From positions 558,001 through 622,000 of the forward strand of contig NZ_FNEZ01000002.1 in assembly GCF_900100375.1 (NCBI RefSeq): a DNA stretch of 64,000 nt, read 5' to 3'. This DNA is from Flavobacterium noncentrifugens (GTDB taxonomy: Bacteria > Bacteroidota > Bacteroidia > Flavobacteriales > Flavobacteriaceae). The notes under the pieces were generated by a model. The model was not told where the DNA came from. It saw only the letters and a program-made list of their open reading frames with translations, and searched no databases. Below are positions 51,661 to 60,323 of this stretch, in pieces. The first letter of the stretch is position 1, and each line of letters starts with the position of its first letter. Made by a program: the position numbers and the translations under genes.

Positions 51661-53880
51661 TTAATTCTTATTCACCCGTATGACTTTATCAATGCCGTCA
51701 ATTTTCTTAATGTTTTCAATGAGTTTCTTCAAAATGACATTATTCTGAACGACAACAGTGACCTGGCCATTAAAAATCCCGGCATCACCGCTCAGCGAAA
51801 TGCTCTGGATGTTTACGTGCATGTTGTTTGAAATCACTTTCGTCAATTGATTTGTCAAGCCTAAAGTATCCATTCCTGTAATGTTCAAAACCGCTTTGAA
51901 TTCCTGTTGCGAAGAATCGATCCATTTCGCCTGGATAATTCGGTAAGCATAATTTGATTGCAGGCTAATTGCATTCGGGCAGTCTTTTTTGTGGACTTTT
52001 ATACCTTCATTAATCGTCACAAAACCAAATACTTCGTCGCCCGGGATCGGATTGCAGCACGTCGATAATTTGTAGTCTAGCTTGTCCTGTTCCGGCCCAA
52101 AAACCAGCATGTCATAATTGCTGCTGATGACTTGCTTGTGAATGTCTTCATCGGCTGTACTCGGCGAACGCTTGATTTTATTCTTAAAGAAATTCATCAG
52201 CGTATTGCTTTTCTGCGCGGCGTAATCCTTTAATTGCTGGTTTTCAATCGCGCCAATTCCAACGCGGTAAAACAAATCAAGACTGGTTTTTAATTTAAAG
52301 AAATTGACAAGCTCGTTGATCGTTTGCTCATTCACCGTTACTTTCAGGTGTTTGAGTTTTCTCGTAAGCAGTTCTTTTCCTTCTTCGCCAATTTTTTTCG
52401 TATTTTCATTCAGGACATTTTTGATCTTATTCTTTGCCCTTGAAGTTGTTACGTAATCAAGCCAGTTTAATGTTGGTTTTTGGTTTGTCGAGGTAATGAT
52501 TTCAATCTGGTCGCCACTTTTGAGTTCGGTATTTAACGGAACCAATCGGCCGTTAACTCTGGTCCCGCGGGTTTTGACACCAATTTCCGAGTGGATACTG
52601 AATGCGAAATCGAGTGAAGTTGCGCCTTTCGGCAGCGATTTGATTTCACCTTTCGGCGTAAAAACGAAAATTTCCTTTGAGTATAGATTCATTTTGAAAT
52701 CTTCGACAAAATCTACCGCATTCGTTTCCGGGTTTTCCAGAGCTTCTTTTAGCAAATTCAGCCACACGTCAAGTCCGCTTTCTTCAGTTGCGCCCTGTTT
52801 GTATTTGTAATGTGCCGCGTAGCCTTTTTCAGCGATTTCATCCATGCGTTCACTGCGCACCTGGATTTCGACCCAGCGGCCTTTCGGTCCCATAACGGTA
52901 ATGTGCAACGCTTCGTAACCACTCGATTTTGGTGATGAAATCCAGTCGCGCAAGCGGCTCGGGCTTGGCCGGTAATGGTCGGTTACAATCGAATAAATTT
53001 TCCAGGCGAGGAATTTTTCATCATGCGGATTCGATTTGTAAACGATCCGAAGTGCAAATTTGTCATACACTTCATCAAATGAAACGCCCTGCGCGAGCAT
53101 TTTCCTCCTAATCGAGTAAATGGATTTTGGGCGGCCTTTGATCGTATATTCTACGCCTTCAAGGTCAAGCGACGTTTTTAAAACATCAGAAATATCTTTA
53201 ATATAAGCGTCCTGTTCTTCCTTAGTTTCCTTGATTTTGCTGACAATTTCATTGTAAACGGCAGGTTCGGTATATTTTAAGCCCAAATCCTCAAGCTTGG
53301 TTTTGATGTTGTAAAGCCCCAAACGGTGGGCGAGTGGCGCATAAATGTATAAAGTTTCGGAGGCGATTTTAATCTGCTTGTGTTCGACCATCGAATCCAT
53401 CGTCTGCATATTGTGCAAACGGTCTGCAAGTTTGATTAAGATCACGCGAACATCGTCATTGAGTGTCAGCAGCATTTTCCGGAAGTTTTCGGCCTGCATC
53501 GAAACGTTCAGGTCTTTTTGAACCTGCGCGATCTTGGTTAAACCTTCCACAAGCTGCGCTACTTTCGGGTTGAACATTTTTTCGATGTCTTCGACTGTGA
53601 CATCCGTATCTTCAACGACATCGTGCATCAATGCCGCGGCAATTGAAGTTGCTCCAAGTCCGATTTCCGAGGCCACGATTTTCGCTACAGCGATCGGATG
53701 AAAGATATACGCTTCGCCAGATTTCCTGCGCTGGTCCTGGTGCGCGTCAACAGCGACGTCAAAAGCCTTGCGGATCAGTTTCTTGTCGTCCGGACTCAGT
53801 GTCTGGTAACTGATGCGCAGCAGTTCTTTGTATTCCTGAGCAATTGCTTTGTTTTCTTTTTCGATATCAATCTCAACCAT
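51661..53880 (-). CDS. Bifunctional (p)ppGpp synthetase/hydrolase (RelA/SpoT)
   Basis: The 739-residue protein has the Rel layout. The HD hydrolase is intact: His61, MHDVVEDTDV (His86-Asp87, Glu90-Asp91). The synthetase follows with GRPKSIYSIRRKM, DKFALRIVYK and SSGYEALHITVMGP. A TGS domain (IFVFTPKGEIKSLPKGATSLDFAF) and a C-terminal ACT domain (GMDTLGLTNQLTKVI) complete it. It makes and degrades the stringent-response alarmone. Both activities look competent. The YdeI-like gene lies downstream. Confidence 0.95.
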   Translation of the reverse strand: MVEIDIEKENKAIAQEYKELLRISYQTLSPDDKKLIRKAFDVAVDAHQDQRRKSGEAYIFHPIAVAKIVASEIGLGATSIAAALMHDVVEDTDVTVEDIEKMFNPKVAQLVEGLTKIAQVQKDLNVSMQAENFRKMLLTLNDDVRVILIKLADRLHNMQTMDSMVEHKQIKIASETLYIYAPLAHRLGLYNIKTKLEDLGLKYTEPAVYNEIVSKIKETKEEQDAYIKDISDVLKTSLDLEGVEYTIKGRPKSIYSIRRKMLAQGVSFDEVYDKFALRIVYKSNPHDEKFLAWKIYSIVTDHYRPSPSRLRDWISSPKSSGYEALHITVMGPKGRWVEIQVRSERMDEIAEKGYAAHYKYKQGATEESGLDVWLNLLKEALENPETNAVDFVEDFKMNLYSKEIFVFTPKGEIKSLPKGATSLDFAFSIHSEIGVKTRGTRVNGRLVPLNTELKSGDQIEIITSTNQKPTLNWLDYVTTSRAKNKIKNVLNENTKKIGEEGKELLTRKLKHLKVTVNEQTINELVNFFKLKTSLDLFYRVGIGAIENQQLKDYAAQKSNTLMNFFKNKIKRSPSTADEDIHKQVISSNYDMLVFGPEQDKLDYKLSTCCNPIPGDEVFGFVTINEGIKVHKKDCPNAISLQSNYAYRIIQAKWIDSSQQEFKAVLNITGMDTLGLTNQLTKVISNNMHVNIQSISLSGDAGIFNGQVTVVVQNNVILKKLIENIKKIDGIDKVIRVNKN

Positions 53881-53966
53881 AATGTCCGGAGTTAATTTCT
53901 AAAAATAAACAATACATTCGAGATGTGCAAGGCCAATTTTTAACGGTTTTTGTTAATAATGGCAGC

Positions 53967-55511
53967 TTATTTCGGGCTTTTCATCCGATAAAAATCAAGA
54001 TCCTGAAAATCATAACTAAAATCCGTCAATGGGGAAACCGGCTTCATTTTGATATTGTTGTTTTCTGATGAAAAGCTTAGAAATGCATCGGCAAGAAAAC
54101 TGCGGTTGTCCCATTTTACTACGAAAGTCTGGTCTTTATAAAAGAAAATCTCGCCTTTTAATTGTTTGGAACGTTCGGATTGAAAATAAAATTTTCCATT
54201 TTTTTCGGTCAGTTCAATATTTCCAAACCAATTGTCTTTAAAAGTTCCTGTATATTTTTTAAGATCGGTTTTAATTTTATCCTTTTGGTTTTTAACAATC
54301 TGCGCCCAGACTTCAGTCGTAATCTTATCGGCATCGTCTTCTTTTTGCTGGGAATCTTTGCTGAGGTTTGCCACGTGGTCAAATGCAGGAAGCTTCAGGT
54401 AACTGTCTTTGATCGTATTCGAAATCGCTGTAAATGCCGCGCCCGATTGCTGGTTGGTCAATACAATGATCCCAAGATTTAAATCAGGAATCATTAGAAC
54501 CTGTGTCACAATGCCATCTAGCCCGCCAGTGTGCGAAACCTGCAAATGCCCGTTGATGTCGGTTAACTGCCAGCCCAATCCATAACTCCTGAAATTGCTC
54601 GTGTAAGGCGTTGCTTTTCGGTTAGGAAGGATGGTTTGCGACGTCCACATTTCGTTGTGAACTGTTTTGCTAAACAATTGGTTTTGGTTGTTGGCACCGT
54701 ATTTCCCATCGTTAAGCTGCATAATAACCCATTTGCTTAAATCATTTACACTGGAATAAATTCCGGCTGCGGGATCAAAAACCTGTCCTTGATAGCGTTT
54801 GATCACTTTTAGTTTTCCATCGGTTGGCACATGCGGCGCAATCACATTTGAAGTGTCTTTCAAACGTGAAAAAGCCGCGGCGGTGTGGGTCATTTCTAGT
54901 GGTTTTAAGATGCGCGATTCAATAAAGTCACACCAGGATTTTCCGCTGACGCGCGTAACAATTTCACCGGCCACGATATAAAGCAGGTTGTCGTAATCGT
55001 ATTTCGTTCGAAAAGCAGAAACCGGTTTTAAAAACTGCAGGTTGCGGATAATATCTTCAGTCGTAAAATTATTCCCATCGGGCCAGATCATCAAATCGCC
55101 TGCGCCCAATCCGAGGCCGCTTCGGTGTGTCAACAAGTCTCGGATCGTGAATTCATGGGTTACATAATCGTTGTACATTTTGAATTCGGGAATGAATTTG
55201 ACGACTTTGTCATCCCAGTTTAATTTGCCTTCATCGACCAAAATTCCTAATGCTGCCGATGTAAAAGCCTTGCTGTTTGAAGCAATTCCGAACAACGTAT
55301 TTTCGTTTACTTTTTCTTTTGTAATGACCGACCGGATTCCATAGCCTTTCGAATGCACGACTTTTCCGTCTTTTACAACTGCGACCGCAATTCCCGGGAC
55401 ATCAAAAGCGGTCAGGGTTTTTTGAACGAGTTCGTCGATCTGTTTTTCAGAAATCTGGGCAAATGCGCTGCTGGTCAATACCAGTAAAAATAAAGAGAAT
55501 GCTTGCTTCAT
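53967..55511 (-). CDS. Secreted serine hydrolase (beta-lactamase/class C fold) with DUF3471
   Basis: The 514-residue protein has a signal peptide (MKQAFSLFLLVLTSSAFAQ). The active site is SNSK (Ser78-Lys81), with YDN in TKYDYDNLLY as the second motif and SHTGGLDG as the third, a class C beta-lactamase/esterase set. A C-terminal DUF3471 beta domain follows at about residues 410-510 (LKKYTGTFKDNWFGNIEL). It is likely a periplasmic peptidase, esterase or D-aminoacylase-type enzyme rather than an antibiotic resistance determinant. Substrate is unknown. Confidence 0.9.
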   Translation of the reverse strand: MKQAFSLFLLVLTSSAFAQISEKQIDELVQKTLTAFDVPGIAVAVVKDGKVVHSKGYGIRSVITKEKVNENTLFGIASNSKAFTSAALGILVDEGKLNWDDKVVKFIPEFKMYNDYVTHEFTIRDLLTHRSGLGLGAGDLMIWPDGNNFTTEDIIRNLQFLKPVSAFRTKYDYDNLLYIVAGEIVTRVSGKSWCDFIESRILKPLEMTHTAAAFSRLKDTSNVIAPHVPTDGKLKVIKRYQGQVFDPAAGIYSSVNDLSKWVIMQLNDGKYGANNQNQLFSKTVHNEMWTSQTILPNRKATPYTSNFRSYGLGWQLTDINGHLQVSHTGGLDGIVTQVLMIPDLNLGIIVLTNQQSGAAFTAISNTIKDSYLKLPAFDHVANLSKDSQQKEDDADKITTEVWAQIVKNQKDKIKTDLKKYTGTFKDNWFGNIELTEKNGKFYFQSERSKQLKGEIFFYKDQTFVVKWDNRSFLADAFLSFSSENNNIKMKPVSPLTDFSYDFQDLDFYRMKSPK

Positions 55512-55574
55512 ATTAGTTTTGTTAGGGTTTTAACTGAAGCAGGTTGTAAGACTGGCAGATTGGGGAATCTGTAT

Positions 55575-56369
55575 TTACATCGAAAATCCGCGCTGTCGTT
55601 TGGCTTCGAAAATTAAAATGGCAGCGGCAACTGAAACATTCATCGAATCGATTTGTCCGTGCATCGGAATGATGATATTTTGTGTGGCTTCGTCACGCCA
55701 GGGTTTGCTCAATCCGGTCGCTTCGGTTCCTACGACCAAAGCTGTTGGCAAAGTGTAATCCTGCGTATGGTAAGAAGTCGAATTTTGCAAAGTAGCACTG
55801 TAAAAGCGGATGTTTTTTTCTTTCAGAAAAGCAATGGTTTCAGCTGTGCTTCCGGTGGCAATCTGATTGGTGAATAAACAGCCTACGCTGGAGCGCACGA
55901 CATTTGGGTTGTAAAGATCCGATTTTGGATCGGCGATAATTACGGCGTCAATTCCGGCAGCATCGGCGGTGCGCAAAATGGCCCCGATGTTTCCCGGTTT
56001 TTCTGGTGATTCGGCAATTAAAATCAATGGATTTTCGGGTAATTTTAAATCGGATAAAGAAAGGCTTTTGACTTTTGCTATGGCGATAATGCCTTCGGTG
56101 GTGTCGCGATAAGCGAGTTTCTGGTAGACTTCTTTGTTGATTTCTATTGGCTGAATGCCATCTGCAAGAAATTGCCCGATTTGTTTTTCTGAAATAAACT
56201 CCCGAAGAAAAAGTACTGTTTCAAGTTCGTAATTTCCGCGTAAAGCCAGTTCAATTTCGCGCTTTCCTTCTATAAGAAACGTACCGGATTGTTTCCGGGC
56301 TTTTGATTTTTCCTGCAGCAGGAGCAGGGATTTTATAAACGGATTCTGGACGGAAGTAATTTGTTTCAA
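55575..56369 (-). CDS. SpoU/TrmH-family RNA 2'-O-methyltransferase
   Basis: I chose the TTG at 56369 (KQITSVQNPFIKSLLLLQEKSKARKQ), the conserved beginning. The longer ORF starts at another TTG inside a terminator tract. The product is about 264 residues. N-terminal RNA-binding part: GTFLIEGKREIELAL. The SPOUT knot has LILIAESPEKPGNIGAILRTADAAGIDAVIIADP, LVVGTEATGL and IIPMHGQIDSMNVSVAAAILIFE, the three TrmH motifs. It probably methylates rRNA or tRNA ribose; the site is not assigned. Confidence 0.9.
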   Translation of the reverse strand: MKQITSVQNPFIKSLLLLQEKSKARKQSGTFLIEGKREIELALRGNYELETVLFLREFISEKQIGQFLADGIQPIEINKEVYQKLAYRDTTEGIIAIAKVKSLSLSDLKLPENPLILIAESPEKPGNIGAILRTADAAGIDAVIIADPKSDLYNPNVVRSSVGCLFTNQIATGSTAETIAFLKEKNIRFYSATLQNSTSYHTQDYTLPTALVVGTEATGLSKPWRDEATQNIIIPMHGQIDSMNVSVAAAILIFEAKRQRGFSM

Positions 56370-56395
56370 AAGATCAGTCAAATAGATTAGCCCAA

Positions 56396-56403
56396 CAAAG
56401 TTA
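56396..56403 (-). promoter_or_regulatory. -7 element of the SpoU methyltransferase gene
   Basis: Minus-strand TAACTTTG matches TAnnTTTG. It would place transcription start near 56388, so a start codon at 56381 or 56369 is needed. Confidence 0.45.
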
Positions 56404-56415
56404 AACGATTTGTGC

Positions 56416-56452
56416 AAAAAAAAAACTGCCCGTTGTAAATAACGGGCAGTTT
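56416..56452 (-). terminator. Terminator of the subtilisin gene
   Basis: On the minus strand AAACTGCCCGTT pairs with AACGGGCAGTTT (12 bp, six-base loop) and is followed by about ten T residues, 21 bases after the stop at 56474. Confidence 0.9.
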
Positions 56453-56473
56453 GATGTTTTTTATCTTACGGAA

Positions 56474-59400
56474 TCAATTCCTTTTGAGGATTTTTACTGT
56501 GTTTACTGTTTTTTCGGTTTGCACTTTAAACAAGTACTGGCCTGTTGTCAAATCAGAAATATTGACCGTTTGCTGGGTTGAATTTGCATTGAAATTCTTC
56601 ACCATTTGCCCAAGCATATTGTAAACGGCAATTGATTTTATAACTTCGGAAGCCGAAAAATGCACTTCAGAATTGGCAGGATTCGGATAATATGTAAAAA
56701 TATTTCTGTTGAAATCTGAGGCTGAAAGTACGGCACATGAAACAGTAGCATTCCATCCTGCCGCCGTATTCAATCCATCAGAATAAAATATAAAAGTCAA
56801 AGTTCCCGATGGATCTGTTGAAGTGACCGTTCCAGGATTGTTATTTCCTGTAAATCCGTATTGATCCGGCCCAATAAAAGGATATGTGGCATCCGGTCCG
56901 TTGTAAATATACAGTCGGTCTGACTGGTCTTCAAGTGCAAACGAAGTAAAGGTTACGCTCACTTTTTCACCTGGATTGATTGGCGTCATGACCGTTGTTT
57001 TGTATTCTCCGTTTGAATAATTGCCGTTTGCGCCGCCTGAATCAAAGAAAACGCCGTCAACACAGTGGTTGATGAGTGTTTCAGTTTCTTTTTTGACTGC
57101 ATCAGACCATATATTGTTAGCACAGGCCGATTTAACATAAACGTCGTAATTGGTATAAGAATTCAGCGTGCCGAATGTAAATGTGGTGCCTGTTACAGGA
57201 ATAAAATCCGCACTTGTAGGCAAAACGCCACGACGAACGATAGCTACTTCAAATGATGCAGCGCCATTTGGGTTCGTCCAGGTTGCCGTTAAAGAAGAAT
57301 AGGTCTGATCTGAAATCGCAACAGCAATGTTGCTGCTGCAAGGCGTTGTGAATTCGAATGAATCGGAGAACAGCGAAGAACCGCAAACATTATTTGCTTT
57401 CACGCGCCAGAAATAATTGCTTCCAAAATCCAAAGCCGACAATTCTTTTTGGTTTTCTGTTGTTGTAAAAGATTGTACGCCTGTTGTAAAAGTATTGTCT
57501 TTGCTGATTTCAACGATATAATCCCGGACATTGTTGCCAATGTTTTGCCAGATTAGGGTCGGATTTACTGCTACCAGATTGGCATTGTTGGCAGGCTCAT
57601 TTAAAGTTGGTGCATTTGCAAGCGCATTCTGAACGATCAGATTCAGGCTGAGGTCGGTGCTGGCGTTGGGCGATTGTGCATGCAAAACCAAAGGATATGT
57701 TCCGGCAGTTGTCGCGGCCAGATTTGTAATGGTTAAAACGCCGCTTCCTGAAGTGCTCATGTTTTCGGGTGATATGGAGGCATTTGCCCCGGCAGGCAAA
57801 CCTGTTACCGTTAGTGCTGCCGTTTCGGAAAATCCGGCAGCCGTTGTTAAATCGAAAGCATACGAAGTTTCAGGAGTTCCCTGGCATACACGATTGGTTA
57901 CAGGATCTGCAGAAGAAAGCATTAATGCATTTGAAGCAATTCCGGTAATGATCAGGGAATAATTCTGGGAACCGTTTGTCAGGGTTCCTTTATGGGTGAT
58001 CGTGATGGTATATTCTCCCGAAGGATTTGGAATTTCAATTTTTTCGACATTGTCAACGACATTGTCCCCTTTAGTTGCCGCGTCGTCAGGAATTGCGGGG
58101 TTTAACCTCCACGGATAATTTGTTTCACCTGCTTTGGTAATCCTGATGTCGAGATCGTTGACAAGATTTGGTGTGGCGAGATCAACCGCTCCGGTTACAA
58201 TTTGCCCGGCGGGATCTGTCCAGCAAATGGTCGCAACAATAGGTTGTGTTGCGCTAAGCGGTTTGATATTGAATGAAAAATTCTTTCCCTGTAGCAAAGT
58301 ATTTTCATGGATGTAGGATTGAACACCTTCATTATTGATGGCAATGGCCGCTTTTTCGGCATTCAGCAAACCCCATCCAAAACTATAATCCGGGCCTGGT
58401 GTTGTTCCTGCCTCATCAGCAGTATGAATGGCGAGCCCTCTGAGTGTGGCCGATCGCATGAAACTTCCTTTTACATTTTTATAATGCTGCTGCAAAAGCA
58501 ATAAAGTTCCGGCAACATTAGGTGAAGCCATTGAAGTTCCGCTCATTCTGCCGTAACTGTTATCTGTATTTGCAGTCGATGAGAGTAAATTAACGCCTTT
58601 TCCACAGATATCGGGTTTAATGCGGCCATCATCTGTTGGACCCCAGCTGCTGAATCCAGACATCACGACACTCGCAGGTCCGGTATAGTTTGTAACTTGC
58701 TGAACCGCTGCCACCACAATTGAATTCTTGGAAGTGCTTTTGCTTGCCAGCAGATCATACCCATCTTTACCAGTGTTGTAACCGCCGTTTCTGGAATTTC
58801 CTGCCGAGTTTACAAACAGATAATACGGTGCATTGAACATTACGTTGTCAAAAGCGCGAGCATCGCCGTCATATCTTCCCCATTGCGAAAGCTGTACAAA
58901 ATCAGGATCGCTTCCATACGAATGGTTGGATAAAAGCAAGCCCTGAGCCGCTGCGCGCGACACTTCGCTCACATCATTGTTCCAGTCGTAGCCAAGCAAA
59001 GTAGCTTGTGAAGCCATTCCCTTCGCCCCAAGGCTGGCAGTTCCACCGATCATCGTTCCTGCAACGTGCGTGGCATGCGCGGCAAAATCGGCAGCAGAAT
59101 CGGAAATCGTAACCCTGCCTGATAAAAGCGCATGCGTTTCGCGAACACGCCCGCCATCCCAAATTCCAATTTGCATATTTTGACCATCAAGGCTAAGTCC
59201 TAGGCTTCCGCCGGAATTTAATTTGTTTGCACGTGTTGTGACTGCTGCCCCGGCATTGTCGGTAGTATAATAAACAGGAAAACCATTCTCGATGCGAATG
59301 AGTTCGGTCATTTTTCCGGTCTTAGAAAGCGTACTTGTTTTCCAGCCTTTTTGTTTGGCTACAAGGAATGCCTCGGCTTTTTGTGTTTTAAAAAGGGCTT

Positions 59401-59533
59401 CATAATAGACTGCCATTTTGCTGAGTTCTTCAACATTGGTAGCAGCTATGATTTTTTTTCTGTCGGCTTCGGTTTGTGCATAGCCTGAGATGCTGAGAAA
59501 AAGCAGTAAAAAAAGTGTAATTTTATTTTTCAT
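56474..59533 (-). CDS. Subtilisin-like S8 protease with CUB-like domain and T9SS sorting domain
   Basis: The 1019-residue protein has a signal peptide (MKNKITLFLLLFLSISGYAQ) and a propeptide-like region. The S8 triad is Asp126 (IGIWDGGRV), His156 (HATHVAGT) and Ser334 (SGTSMASPN), with Asn246 as oxyanion residue. A peptidase-associated beta domain, a cadherin/Ig-like region and a fibronectin type III domain (about residues 740-830) follow. A CUB-like domain comes next (RLYIYNGPDAT), then a type A T9SS domain (YYPNPANSEVHF, YNMLGQMV). It is exported across the outer membrane. It is a likely cell-surface or released protease. Confidence 0.94.
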   Translation of the reverse strand: MKNKITLFLLLFLSISGYAQTEADRKKIIAATNVEELSKMAVYYEALFKTQKAEAFLVAKQKGWKTSTLSKTGKMTELIRIENGFPVYYTTDNAGAAVTTRANKLNSGGSLGLSLDGQNMQIGIWDGGRVRETHALLSGRVTISDSAADFAAHATHVAGTMIGGTASLGAKGMASQATLLGYDWNNDVSEVSRAAAQGLLLSNHSYGSDPDFVQLSQWGRYDGDARAFDNVMFNAPYYLFVNSAGNSRNGGYNTGKDGYDLLASKSTSKNSIVVAAVQQVTNYTGPASVVMSGFSSWGPTDDGRIKPDICGKGVNLLSSTANTDNSYGRMSGTSMASPNVAGTLLLLQQHYKNVKGSFMRSATLRGLAIHTADEAGTTPGPDYSFGWGLLNAEKAAIAINNEGVQSYIHENTLLQGKNFSFNIKPLSATQPIVATICWTDPAGQIVTGAVDLATPNLVNDLDIRITKAGETNYPWRLNPAIPDDAATKGDNVVDNVEKIEIPNPSGEYTITITHKGTLTNGSQNYSLIITGIASNALMLSSADPVTNRVCQGTPETSYAFDLTTAAGFSETAALTVTGLPAGANASISPENMSTSGSGVLTITNLAATTAGTYPLVLHAQSPNASTDLSLNLIVQNALANAPTLNEPANNANLVAVNPTLIWQNIGNNVRDYIVEISKDNTFTTGVQSFTTTENQKELSALDFGSNYFWRVKANNVCGSSLFSDSFEFTTPCSSNIAVAISDQTYSSLTATWTNPNGAASFEVAIVRRGVLPTSADFIPVTGTTFTFGTLNSYTNYDVYVKSACANNIWSDAVKKETETLINHCVDGVFFDSGGANGNYSNGEYKTTVMTPINPGEKVSVTFTSFALEDQSDRLYIYNGPDATYPFIGPDQYGFTGNNNPGTVTSTDPSGTLTFIFYSDGLNTAAGWNATVSCAVLSASDFNRNIFTYYPNPANSEVHFSASEVIKSIAVYNMLGQMVKNFNANSTQQTVNISDLTTGQYLFKVQTEKTVNTVKILKRN

Positions 59534-59698
59534 TTGGGGGCATTTTTTTTAAATCCCGGCTAATGTAATCCAAAAAAAGCATAATTTTTCAAAAATACAA
59601 TGCTTTGATGTTCATCAGAATGTTAAATTAATTTGGAGAAAAATCAGAAAAAACCATGTTGTATTCAGAAAAGCGATCGATATCCGGCAGAATCCATG

Positions 59699-59706
59699 TA
59701 ATTTTG
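59699..59706 (+). promoter_or_regulatory. -7 element of the TRIC/UPF0126 gene
   Basis: TAATTTTG (followed by C) matches TAnnTTTG and ends 11 bases before the ATG at 59718. Confidence 0.45.
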
Positions 59707-59717
59707 CAAATAAAAAG

Positions 59718-60323
59718 ATGCAGGTATTTTATCTTTTGGACATTATCGGAACGATGGCTTTTGCCATGTCGGGCGCATTAACGGCAATGGACAAAAAGCT
59801 CGATCCCTTTGGCGTATTCATTATTGCATTTGTGACCGCTGTGGGTGGAGGCACGCTCAGGGATACGCTCATTGGCAGAACGCCAGTAGGATGGATGCTC
59901 GACCTGAATTATGTGTATTGCATCTGCACGGGTTTTTTATTGGCCGTCGTTTTCAGGAAACGCCTTGACGCACTTAGGAAATCGCTGTTTCTTTTTGACA
60001 CCATCGGTTTGGGTGTTTTTACTTTAATCGGGCTTGAGAAAGGCATTAACACCGGACTTCATCCAATAATCTGCATTGCCATCGGAACCATGACGGCCTG
60101 TTTTGGCGGCGTCATCCGAGATATATTGTGCAACGAAATCCCTGTGATTTTCAGAAGGCAGATTTATGCGACAATTTGTATTTTTGGAGGGATCGTATTT
60201 TTTACGCTCAGGCAACTCCGTCTTGAAGATGATATTTTGTATCTCGTCACTTCGGTAGTCATTATAGCAATCAGGTTGCTGGCCGTGAAATACCGCTGGT
60301 CATTGGCACCACTTGAAAAATAA
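59718..60323 (+). CDS. TRIC/UPF0126-family inner-membrane cation channel protein
   Basis: The 201-residue protein has seven hydrophobic helices in two repeated halves. Each half contains the family Gly-Gly-x-x-Arg-Asp motif: GGGTLRDTLIGRTP (about residues 40-53) and FGGVIRDILCNEIP (about 127-140). Prokaryotic TRIC/YadS proteins are homotrimeric K+-conducting channels. It stands alone between two minus-strand genes and its stop touches the next gene's stop (TAA-TTA). Confidence 0.9.
   Translation: MQVFYLLDIIGTMAFAMSGALTAMDKKLDPFGVFIIAFVTAVGGGTLRDTLIGRTPVGWMLDLNYVYCICTGFLLAVVFRKRLDALRKSLFLFDTIGLGVFTLIGLEKGINTGLHPIICIAIGTMTACFGGVIRDILCNEIPVIFRRQIYATICIFGGIVFFTLRQLRLEDDILYLVTSVVIIAIRLLAVKYRWSLAPLEK

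Noticed and set aside
53967..55511. Antibiotic-resistance class C beta-lactamase
   Set aside because: SxxK, YxN-like and HTG motifs are shared by many esterases and peptidases; the DUF3471 tail and length fit the general serine hydrolase family instead.
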